Of a stretch of 64,000 nucleotides of DNA, positions 7,021 to 15,687 are shown in pieces. Source of the stretch: Sphingobacterium prati (GTDB lineage Bacteria > Bacteroidota > Bacteroidia > Sphingobacteriales > Sphingobacteriaceae); the NCBI RefSeq assembly GCF_013167215.1, contig NZ_JABJWY010000034.1, forward strand, positions 62,001-126,000, read 5' to 3'. Below the pieces are notes generated by a model that saw only the letters and a list, made by a program, of their open reading frames with translations, had not been told where the DNA came from and ran no database searches. The position numbers and the translations under genes are program-made. Every line of letters begins with the position of its first letter. The stretch's first letter is position 1.

Positions 7021-9885
7021 ATGCGCAACTTAACGTATGCTTTAAGCGGTTTGATGCTCGTCGCGATGATGCATCAGGGATTCGGGCAAGTCAACAAAGC
7101 TCATTATGAAAAAACATCAACCGGCATTAAAGTCAGCTTCAAAAATTCGGAAACTTCAATCGATCAGGATGTCTATCTGGACGTCGTAACGGACAAAATC
7201 GTTCGGGTGACGGCCGTTCCTGCAGGTGCCGCCTTTCCAAAGCAATCTAGCCTCGTAATCGTAGATTCGCTGCGTCGGCAAGTGAAGTCATTGACCGTAG
7301 GATCCACCGACTCGACGGTAAATGTAAAAACGGCCAATGTGCAGGCAATCGTCTCCCTCAAAAATGGTAAAGTGGAATTCTTTGATTTAAATGGCCTCCC
7401 CATTGTCCGTGAAGCGAAACGGAATTCAAGCTCCTTTACAGCGGATAGTTACAATGGCGATTCATTTTATCGCATCAACCAGGACTTTGTCGTCAATCCT
7501 GAAGAAGGAATCTACGGACTTGGACAACATCAGAATGCGGTCATGAACTATAACCGTGGCAAACAGGTCACCTTGTTGCAATACAATACCGAAATCGGTA
7601 TCCCGTTTTTGGTTTCCACCAATAATTATGGTTTGCTATGGCACAACTACTCCATTACCCAAGCCGGCGACGTACGTCCCTTATTGCCGTTAAATGCGTT
7701 TAAACTTTCATCAAAGGAAGGTCAGCAAGGTTGGCTCACCGCCTCGTATGTGAATCGTAACAATCCAGCCGAAGTCTATCTATCGCGGCCTGAATCCATT
7801 ATCGATTATGGCTACCTGACGGATCAGCATAAGTTTCCAAAGGATGTGAAATTGGCAGATACCAAAGTGATCTACGAGGGAAATATTGCATCTCCTTATG
7901 CGGGCAAGCATGTGCTGCACTTTAAATATTCGGGTTATATGAAGGTCTGGATAGACGGCGAACTGCTGGCCGACCGCTGGCGGCAGTCCTGGAATGCAGG
8001 TACTTTTGAGATTGAAAAGGAAATGGGAAAAGATCAGCCCCACAAAATCCGCATGGAATGGATACCTGATGGGGGTGAATCTTATTTTACGTTAAATTGG
8101 CAAAGTCCAATTCCTGAAGCCCGTAAAAACTTATTTTCATTTAATTCGGAAGCTGGGGATGCAATTGATTATTACTTTGTCAAGGGGTCTTCCATGGATG
8201 AGGTCATCGCTGGCTATCGGCACTTATCAGGCAAGGCACCGATCATGCCGATTTGGAGCTTTGGCTTCTGGCAAAGCAGAGAACGTTATAAAACACAGGA
8301 AGAAATAGAACAGGTCGCCGCCGAATTCCGGAAGCGGAAAATTCCGATTGACAATATCGTTCAAGACTGGTCTTACTGGAAAGAAAATGACTGGGGAAGC
8401 CAAAAATTTGACCTGGATCGTTTTCCTGATCCCAAAGCCATGGTAAAGAAATTACATGATCAACACTTGAAAATCATGATTTCGGCCTGGCCAAAAATCA
8501 ACGAAGAATCGTCGGTATACAGCGAATTTAAGGCCAACAAATGGATCTATCCGCGCAATATTTATGATGGTCGCAAAGATTGGATCGGGAAGGGCTATAC
8601 ATCGACATTCTATGATCCTTTTAATCAAGGGGCAAGGGATGGATTCTGGAAATTATTGGACAACAACCTGTTTAAGATAGGTATCGATGCCTGGTGGATG
8701 GATGCAAGCGAACCGGATATCCATTCGAACATCGACCTGGATGAACGCAAGTCTGTTTTTCAGCCTAGTATCGGTTCTTCGGTCCGCTATTATAATGCTT
8801 TTCCATTGCAAAATGCAAAGGGGATCTATGAAGGGCAGCGTGCAACAGATCCCAACAAAAGGGTTTTTATCCTGACACGTTCATTTTTTGCGGGACAACA
8901 GCGGTATGCGGCGGCGGCCTGGAGCGGCGACATCGCCTCCAGGTGGCATGACATGAAAGACCAGATTGCCGGTGGTATAAATTTTTCGATGTCGGGTACA
9001 CCATATTGGACAATGGACGCGGGTGGTTTTCTGGTTGAAAACAGATTCCATAAGCCCAATGCCACTGACCTAGAGGAATGGCGTGAAATGAACAGCCGCT
9101 GGTACCAATATGGTTCATTCTTGCCCTTGTTCAGGGCACATGGGCAATTCCCATACCGGGAACCATATCAGATTGCCCCTGCGGGACACCCTGCATATAA
9201 CAGCATGATTTACGCAATCAATCTGCGCTATAAATTACTTGCTTACAATTACAGCCTGGCTGCAAAGACATTTTTTGAAGATTATTCGATGATCCGGGCA
9301 CTGGCAATGGATTTTCCACAGGATAAAGATGGATTTGACATCAATGACCAATATCTCTGGGGGCCTTCCTTATTGGTAAATCCGGTCACGGAAAAAGGAG
9401 CGACTTCCCGGAAAATCCACTTTCCGAAGGGAGCAGACTGGTATGATCTATACAGCGGCCATAAGGTGGCGGGCGGGCAGAACTTGCCTATTTCAACATC
9501 TTATGAACGTATTCCAGTATATGTCAAAGCTGGAGCAATATTGCCTATCGGCCCTGTCATGCAATATACAACCGAGAAAAAGCAGGATGTGCTGGATCTG
9601 TATGTCTATGATGGTGCTGATGGTCAGTTTTCATTGTATGAAGATGAGGGTAACAATTATAATTATGAGAAAGGTAAGTATAGCCAGATCGACTTCAACT
9701 ATGACCATACCACAAAAACATTGTCTTTGGCCAATCGTAAAGGTGAGTTTGAGGGTATGCTGTCCCAAAGAAAATTCAACGTCGTTTTTGTCAATGACAA
9801 AAATACCGTTGGGGTAGATAGTGAAAAGAAAAAAACAACGGTGATCTCCTATAGTGGAAAAGCCTTACAAGTTAAATTAAAATAA
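7021..9885 (+). CDS. GH31 glycoside hydrolase with PA14 insert, probable alpha-xylosidase
   Basis: This 954-residue enzyme has a signal peptide ending in GFGQ, an N-terminal mutarotase-like sandwich (about 25-250), a PA14 domain inserted at about 283-368 (YEGNIASPY...WIDGELLADRW), a catalytic barrel (about 400-730) and C-terminal sandwiches. The nucleophile is Asp561 in WWMDASEPD; the acid/base candidate is Asp637 in WSGDIASRW. The PA14 insert and the WWMDASEPD signature resemble the alpha-xylosidases of Cellvibrio and Bacteroides xyloglucan systems, so it probably removes alpha-1,6-xylose from xyloglucan oligosaccharides in the periplasm. Alpha-glucosidase activity remains possible. It opens the operon, followed 29 bp later by susC. 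Confidence 0.88.
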   Translation: MRNLTYALSGLMLVAMMHQGFGQVNKAHYEKTSTGIKVSFKNSETSIDQDVYLDVVTDKIVRVTAVPAGAAFPKQSSLVIVDSLRRQVKSLTVGSTDSTVNVKTANVQAIVSLKNGKVEFFDLNGLPIVREAKRNSSSFTADSYNGDSFYRINQDFVVNPEEGIYGLGQHQNAVMNYNRGKQVTLLQYNTEIGIPFLVSTNNYGLLWHNYSITQAGDVRPLLPLNAFKLSSKEGQQGWLTASYVNRNNPAEVYLSRPESIIDYGYLTDQHKFPKDVKLADTKVIYEGNIASPYAGKHVLHFKYSGYMKVWIDGELLADRWRQSWNAGTFEIEKEMGKDQPHKIRMEWIPDGGESYFTLNWQSPIPEARKNLFSFNSEAGDAIDYYFVKGSSMDEVIAGYRHLSGKAPIMPIWSFGFWQSRERYKTQEEIEQVAAEFRKRKIPIDNIVQDWSYWKENDWGSQKFDLDRFPDPKAMVKKLHDQHLKIMISAWPKINEESSVYSEFKANKWIYPRNIYDGRKDWIGKGYTSTFYDPFNQGARDGFWKLLDNNLFKIGIDAWWMDASEPDIHSNIDLDERKSVFQPSIGSSVRYYNAFPLQNAKGIYEGQRATDPNKRVFILTRSFFAGQQRYAAAAWSGDIASRWHDMKDQIAGGINFSMSGTPYWTMDAGGFLVENRFHKPNATDLEEWREMNSRWYQYGSFLPLFRAHGQFPYREPYQIAPAGHPAYNSMIYAINLRYKLLAYNYSLAAKTFFEDYSMIRALAMDFPQDKDGFDINDQYLWGPSLLVNPVTEKGATSRKIHFPKGADWYDLYSGHKVAGGQNLPISTSYERIPVYVKAGAILPIGPVMQYTTEKKQDVLDLYVYDGADGQFSLYEDEGNNYNYEKGKYSQIDFNYDHTTKTLSLANRKGEFEGMLSQRKFNVVFVNDKNTVGVDSEKKKTTVISYSGKALQVKLK

Positions 9886-9914
9886 GTAACAACCAATTTT
9901 TTAAATCAAATCAT

Positions 9915-12900
9915 ATGATAAGCAAACAATTGTTGAGCAGGGGCGTGGCTGTCGTGGTCATGACCAGCGTGACCTCATTGGTCTGGGCACAGTCCTTTAC
10001 AGGATCGGTTGTTTCGGCTGATTCCGGCTTGCCGATCGGGGGGGCGAGTATTAAAGTAAAGAATCAGCAGACTGCAACAAGCAGTGACGAATCGGGGAAG
10101 TTTTCATTGACTGCTGCCAAAGGCACGATACTGACGGTATCCTATGTGGGTTATCGAACGGAGGAAATTACGGTGACTGGTCCCAACATGACGATTCGCC
10201 TGCAGCCCAGTGCTTCGGATCTTGAAGAAGTAGTGGTAATCGGTTATGGTGTACAAAAGAAAAAGTTAAATACGGGTGCAAACCTGAAGGTTGAGGGCGA
10301 AGAACTTCAAAAACGGAATCAATTGAATCCTTTACAGTCCTTGCAGGGACAAGCTCCGGGGGTATCCATCACCTCGACATCGGGCCAGCCGGGGGCGGAC
10401 ATGAAGGTGGTTGTCCGCGGGTTGGGGACGATAGGCAATTCGGGGCCCCTTTATGTCATTGACGGGGTACCAGGTGGTGATATTTCGGTCTTGAATGCGG
10501 CCGATATCCAATCCATAGATGTATTAAAGGATGCGGCTTCTGCTGCGATCTATGGCTCTCAAGCCGCTAATGGTGTTGTCCTGGTGACGACAAAGATGGG
10601 GGCTGCGGGCAAAAGTGTGCTCTCTTTTGATGGATATACGGGTATACAGAATGTATCGCGCAAAGCGAAGTTGCTGGATGCCAACCAATATAAGGCTATC
10701 ATGAACGAGCAATCGCTGAACTCTGGAGCTTCGATGATTGATTTTGATAAGATGGAAGGCCTGGCAAATACCAATTGGATGGATTATATGCTCAAGGACA
10801 ATGCAAAAATGGATAACTACAATGTTGCACTGACCGGCGGATCAGAAAAGTCTACCTATGCCTTGTCAATGAATTATATCGGTCAGGAAGGGATTGTGGG
10901 TGGCAAAGATGTGTCCAATTACCAGCGTTATGGTTTCCGGACAAATTCGGAACATAAGCTCTTCGACAATTTTGTAAAAATCGGTCAGCACCTCAATTTT
11001 AACTACATTAAAAACCGTGGTATCGGTGTCGGCAATCAATACAACAATACACTGCGGGGGTCTTTTGCTACTTCGCCCTTATCGCCGGTCTACTCCGACA
11101 ATGGCTTATATGGTAGCCCGTTTAACGATACCTCAAACTCGCCTTGGTACAATGGCGATAGCAATCCTTATGGGGTCATGATGACCAACTCGAACAACAA
11201 CAATGATGGCCAAAAGTTACTTGCAGATGTCTTCGCAGAGGTAGAGCCAATCAAAGGCTTGAAAGTACGGTCACTATTGGGATTCAATTATTATGCATCC
11301 GAATACAGGAGTTTTACACCGCTGTATCGTTTCTCGATCTATACCTACAATCAGGACCATACCACGACTTCACAGAACATGAGTAAAGGCCATACCCTGA
11401 CTTGGACGAATACGGCTTCTTATGATTTTGATCTCAATACAGATCACCGTTTCTCGGCGATGGTGGGGATGGAATCATTACGGTATCAAGGCACTTATCT
11501 ATCTGGATCTAACTGGAACCTGCTTTCTCAATTCAATGATTTTGCACATGCTTATTTGGACAATACCACGGGGCAGGCGCACTTGGATGAGAAAGGAAAT
11601 GTGGTAGAGACGCGGACTGTCTCCGGAAGACCGGAAAACGTCACACGGAGGGTCTCTTATTTCGGAAGATTGGGTTACAACTATAAAGAAAAATATCTGC
11701 TGAATGCGACCTTACGGGCAGATGCATCTTCTAAATTCTCACGCAACAATCGCTGGGGATATTTTCCATCGGTCTCGGCAGGTTGGGTATTATCGTCAGA
11801 AGAATTCTTTAAAGAGAACTTAGCGGGAATCAATTTCTTTAAATTGCGGGCATCATGGGGCCAGGTGGGCAACCAGGATATCGCCGATTTTCAGTATGCT
11901 GCACCGATCAGCACCTCAACAGGTATCACCTCATCCAATCCAGGTGCACATTATGTATTTGGAACCAGCAATAACAATATTGCAGGTGCGTATCCAAGCC
12001 GCCTGTCAAATCCAAATTTAACGTGGGAGACTTCAGAACAGACAAACATTGGATTTGATGCCAAGTTTGCAAACAACCGTCTGGATGTTGTCGCTGACTT
12101 TTATGTCAAAAAGACAAAGGACTGGCTAGTAACCGCGCCAGTGTTGGCAACCACCGGAACGCTGCCTCCGTTTATAAATGGTGGTGATGTGAAAAATACA
12201 GGGGTAGAGCTAGCATTCAATTGGGCCGATAAGGTAAATGACTTCAAATACCGCCTGGGTGTAAATGGGGCTTACAACAAAAATAAGGTCGGTAAGATCC
12301 CTACCGAAGATGGTATTATCCACGGCCAGACTGCGATGTTATACGATAATTCGGAGGAATTTTACCGCGCAGCCAATGGATTGCCAATTGGCTATTTCTG
12401 GGGCTATAAGACTGATGGATTATTCCAGAACCAAGCAGAAATCGATGCATGGAAAACTGCGGGCAAAGGTGTGCTGCAAGCGGATGTAAAGCCGGGAGAT
12501 GTAAAGTACGTGGACCAAAATGGCGATGGAATCATCAATGCTTCTGACAAGACAAACCTGGGCGTGGGCATGCCTGATTTTACTTATGGATTTAACATCG
12601 GCTTCGACTATAAAGGATTTGATTTGTCGGTCAATGCCTATGGATCGTTAGGAAACAAAATTGTGCAGTCTTATCGTAATCATACCAATAAGCAGGCAAA
12701 TTATACAACACGCATATTGGATAGATGGACTGGCGAGGGCACGTCAAATACAATTCCGCGCGTGACCGAGACAAACGTCAATTGGCAGTTTTCAGATCTA
12801 TATATTCAGGATGGCGATTTTCTTCGGATTAGCAATGTCACACTGGGCTATGACCTTTCTAAGCTGATCAAGTGGAAATACGCGAATCAGATCCGTTTTT

Positions 12901-13052
12901 ACGTGCAGGGGCAAAACCTATTCACCTTTACCAAATATGATGGCATGGATCCCGAGATCGGCTACGGAACAGATGGTTGGGTGTCGGGCATCGACCTGGG
13001 CTATTACCCTCGACCACGGACGGTGTTATTTGGTTTAAATGTTAAATTCTAA
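9915..13052 (+). CDS. SusC/RagA family TonB-dependent outer-membrane transporter
   Basis: The product has 1045 residues: signal peptide (ends VWAQ), an N-terminal carboxypeptidase-D-like regulatory domain (about 27-105), a TonB plug with the SusC signature LKDAASAAIYGSQAANGVVLV (about 200-222), and a large barrel ending in NVKF with the terminal Phe. It imports oligosaccharides across the outer membrane with the SusD lid encoded 12 bp downstream. Length is normal for the family. The calcium-site-like segment DQNGDGIINASDK near residue 870 is common in SusC barrels. The ligand is inferred from the flanking GH31 and GH2 enzymes. Confidence 0.96.
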   Translation: MISKQLLSRGVAVVVMTSVTSLVWAQSFTGSVVSADSGLPIGGASIKVKNQQTATSSDESGKFSLTAAKGTILTVSYVGYRTEEITVTGPNMTIRLQPSASDLEEVVVIGYGVQKKKLNTGANLKVEGEELQKRNQLNPLQSLQGQAPGVSITSTSGQPGADMKVVVRGLGTIGNSGPLYVIDGVPGGDISVLNAADIQSIDVLKDAASAAIYGSQAANGVVLVTTKMGAAGKSVLSFDGYTGIQNVSRKAKLLDANQYKAIMNEQSLNSGASMIDFDKMEGLANTNWMDYMLKDNAKMDNYNVALTGGSEKSTYALSMNYIGQEGIVGGKDVSNYQRYGFRTNSEHKLFDNFVKIGQHLNFNYIKNRGIGVGNQYNNTLRGSFATSPLSPVYSDNGLYGSPFNDTSNSPWYNGDSNPYGVMMTNSNNNNDGQKLLADVFAEVEPIKGLKVRSLLGFNYYASEYRSFTPLYRFSIYTYNQDHTTTSQNMSKGHTLTWTNTASYDFDLNTDHRFSAMVGMESLRYQGTYLSGSNWNLLSQFNDFAHAYLDNTTGQAHLDEKGNVVETRTVSGRPENVTRRVSYFGRLGYNYKEKYLLNATLRADASSKFSRNNRWGYFPSVSAGWVLSSEEFFKENLAGINFFKLRASWGQVGNQDIADFQYAAPISTSTGITSSNPGAHYVFGTSNNNIAGAYPSRLSNPNLTWETSEQTNIGFDAKFANNRLDVVADFYVKKTKDWLVTAPVLATTGTLPPFINGGDVKNTGVELAFNWADKVNDFKYRLGVNGAYNKNKVGKIPTEDGIIHGQTAMLYDNSEEFYRAANGLPIGYFWGYKTDGLFQNQAEIDAWKTAGKGVLQADVKPGDVKYVDQNGDGIINASDKTNLGVGMPDFTYGFNIGFDYKGFDLSVNAYGSLGNKIVQSYRNHTNKQANYTTRILDRWTGEGTSNTIPRVTETNVNWQFSDLYIQDGDFLRISNVTLGYDLSKLIKWKYANQIRFYVQGQNLFTFTKYDGMDPEIGYGTDGWVSGIDLGYYPRPRTVLFGLNVKF

Positions 13053-13064
13053 AATCAGGAAATC

Positions 13065-14693
13065 ATGAAAAAAACGAGTTATATCTATCATTCAATGCTC
13101 CTTGGATCCTTGGTATTGGGATCATGTTCGTCCAGTTTTCTGGATGTCGAACCGATGACAAGCGTCTTGGAAAACAATTTTTATAAAACAGTGGCTGATG
13201 CTGACATGGCTTTGGTCGGTTGTTACGACGGTTATCAGCGGACTACGTCCAACGGAAACCAGGCCTTCTATATCACGTCGGAGGTTGCCGCAGATAATTG
13301 TTTTGGTGGTGGCGGTACCACAGATGGCCGTGGATTCCAAGCAATTGACCGCTTTGATATTGCTCAGTCACAATCGGACAATAATATCTTTGATGGAACC
13401 TGGTCGGACTACTATGCGGGTATTTTTAGATGTAATACCCTATTGAGCAAATTAGATGGTACTGATTTTTCTAGCAATACAGCGGCTCGCGCCCGAATAG
13501 AGGGTGAAACGAGATTCCTACGGGCGCTCATGTATTTTGATCTGGTACGCCTTTTTGAAAATATCCCCTTATTGACCAGCCCTACAAGCGAGAATATTCC
13601 GCAATCGGATCCAAAAGAGATCTATAAGCTGATTGTTTCGGATCTCAAATTTGCAGCGGGCAGCATTCCGGCAGATGCTTATCCGAAATCGAATGCAGCG
13701 GCTAATGACGGACGGGCGACTCCTTCTGCAGCAAAAGCTTTATTGGCTCGAGTCTATTTATTTTATTCGGGTTACTATGGCGCAGAAGATATCGGTGTCT
13801 CCAAAGCTGAAGCCTTAGCTGGATTGGAAGAGATCGTTAGTAGTGGACAATTTGCACTGGTTGCTGATTTTAAAAATCTATGGCCAGCAGCGAGTTATAT
13901 TCCCAATGCAGCTGACAATACATTGGATATCTCCAAATATGCCGGGAAGGGAAATTCGGAAGTGGTATTTGCGCAGAAATTCAATAATACATCCAATTAC
14001 AGTGGCTATGTCGATGGGAATCGCTGGGTGGTATTTTTGGGCCTACGCGGCAAGAACTGGTCTCCGTATGGTCAGGGATGGGGGGTATGTACAGTGAGCA
14101 AAAATTTCTTCAACGAGTTTGCGAATAATGACACCCGCAAGTCTGCTTCGATCATTGATATTGATGGTGAAAAGATAACAGGCTTTGACCTGAAAGATCA
14201 ACGCGAATATACGGGGTATACCGTGAAAAAATATGCGCCAACGGCATTACCGGATGGGACCACAAACACAGGTGGCGACAAAGACATGCAACTATCTCAA
14301 GATCAGGACTATTTCGTCATTCGCTATGCTGATGTTTTGTTGATGGCTGCCGAATTAGGATCACCTAATGCGCAAAAGTACTTTGATGAGGTCCGGAAGC
14401 GGGCTTACAAAACCAATTTTGTCACAGTACCTGTTTCAAAAAATGCCATCCTAAAGGAGCGGAAATTTGAATTTGCATTTGAGGGTATCCGCTATTGGGA
14501 TGTGCTACGCCAAGGCTTAAATAATGCTGCAGCAACATTGGAAACATCCGAAGATGTATTGAGTGGTTCGGTACCAGAAAAGGTCGTTATCACGAAAGAT
14601 AGATTTATGACCACACGCGGGTTTATGCAGATACCGAACAAGCAGATCACCCTGTCCAATGGCGTCCTGAAACAAAATGCCGGTTGGAATTAA
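13065..14693 (+). CDS. SusD/RagB family nutrient-binding lipoprotein
   Basis: This 542-residue surface lipoprotein has predicted lipidation Cys21 (LVLGSC) followed by the family start FLDVEP. It shows the helical SusD features, including ARIEGETRFLRALMYFDLVR (about 142-161) and the C-terminal KERKFEFAFEGIRYWDVLRQG. It caps the SusC barrel and binds the oligosaccharide before import. The gene is 12 bp after susC, clearly co-transcribed. Confidence 0.95.
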   Translation: MKKTSYIYHSMLLGSLVLGSCSSSFLDVEPMTSVLENNFYKTVADADMALVGCYDGYQRTTSNGNQAFYITSEVAADNCFGGGGTTDGRGFQAIDRFDIAQSQSDNNIFDGTWSDYYAGIFRCNTLLSKLDGTDFSSNTAARARIEGETRFLRALMYFDLVRLFENIPLLTSPTSENIPQSDPKEIYKLIVSDLKFAAGSIPADAYPKSNAAANDGRATPSAAKALLARVYLFYSGYYGAEDIGVSKAEALAGLEEIVSSGQFALVADFKNLWPAASYIPNAADNTLDISKYAGKGNSEVVFAQKFNNTSNYSGYVDGNRWVVFLGLRGKNWSPYGQGWGVCTVSKNFFNEFANNDTRKSASIIDIDGEKITGFDLKDQREYTGYTVKKYAPTALPDGTTNTGGDKDMQLSQDQDYFVIRYADVLLMAAELGSPNAQKYFDEVRKRAYKTNFVTVPVSKNAILKERKFEFAFEGIRYWDVLRQGLNNAAATLETSEDVLSGSVPEKVVITKDRFMTTRGFMQIPNKQITLSNGVLKQNAGWN

Positions 14694-14741
14694 CAAAGAG
14701 GGTCGTAAAACGCAATGTTGGTTAACTATAAATTTACACAA

Positions 14742-15677
14742 ATGAAAAAGATCATAACATATGCCATCTACCTATTTTCGCTGATGGCACTATTTGGCGC
14801 TTGCTCTCCTGAGAAATATGAGCTGGGGGAGATTGATGTCAGCCCGGCACAACTGGAGAAAGGAAAATCGTTTACCATCGAGCATGATGCCAATAATCCG
14901 AATATTGTCTACTTAACAAGTCTGATGGATCCCAAATATACGCCTTTGTGGGATCACCCGCAGGGACGGAGCCAGGATCGAAAGGTAACTTTAAAGATGC
15001 CATTTCCTGGCGAATATTCGGTGAGATTTGGTGTCGAAACCCGTGGTGGCATTGTTTACGGTGAGCCGGTGACCTTTAAAATCGACCAGATGTATGCCGA
15101 TTTTATCAGCGACGAGACCTGGACATTGCTGACTGGCGGCGCAGGTGAAGAGAAAACCTGGTATCTGGACCTCGATGCCGACGGGGTATCGCGTTATTTT
15201 AAAGGTCCTTTGTATTTTTATGGCACCGGCGATTGGTGGGGCACCATCAATAAAACAGGCGAGCCATTAAACAGCGATAGCTGGAGCTGGGAACCAGACT
15301 GGAAAGGCAACAGCTGGCTCATGCCTGCGGGAGATTATGGAAGCATGACTTTTGACCTGAAAGGTGGCGCGAACGTCAATGTCAACCATGCGATGCTAGG
15401 CAAAACGCAAAAAGGTGTTTTCAATATAGATACTGAAAAGAAAACCATGCGCCTCACCGGTGCCTCACCCTTACACGGTAAGCCACAAGATGGTATTGTG
15501 GTAGACTGGGGCGATGTCCGCATTATGTCACTGACAGAGAACACCATGCAGTTAGCCGTATTAAGGGATCCTGTACTTTCCAATGATGGGGCTGCCATGT
15601 TGACCTTTAATTTTATTAGCAAGGCGTACAAGGAGAGCTTGGAGGAAAATGCATTGGATTCCAATAAGGCTAAATAA
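14742..15677 (+). CDS. Surface glycan-binding lipoprotein (SusE/F position)
   Basis: The start at 14742 is preferred over the upstream 14715 because it begins a standard lipoprotein signal with Cys21 (FGAC). The protein has about 311 residues, with an N-terminal PKD/Ig-like region (about 30-110) and a C-terminal beta-rich domain containing many Trp residues (WGTINKTGEP, WSWEPDWKGNSW). The position after SusD and the aromatic-rich surface suggest a non-catalytic surface glycan-binding protein that holds the polymer or oligosaccharide near SusCD. No catalytic motif is visible. Confidence 0.75.
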   Translation: MKKIITYAIYLFSLMALFGACSPEKYELGEIDVSPAQLEKGKSFTIEHDANNPNIVYLTSLMDPKYTPLWDHPQGRSQDRKVTLKMPFPGEYSVRFGVETRGGIVYGEPVTFKIDQMYADFISDETWTLLTGGAGEEKTWYLDLDADGVSRYFKGPLYFYGTGDWWGTINKTGEPLNSDSWSWEPDWKGNSWLMPAGDYGSMTFDLKGGANVNVNHAMLGKTQKGVFNIDTEKKTMRLTGASPLHGKPQDGIVVDWGDVRIMSLTENTMQLAVLRDPVLSNDGAAMLTFNFISKAYKESLEENALDSNKAK

Positions 15678-15687
15678 CGCGCTTCCA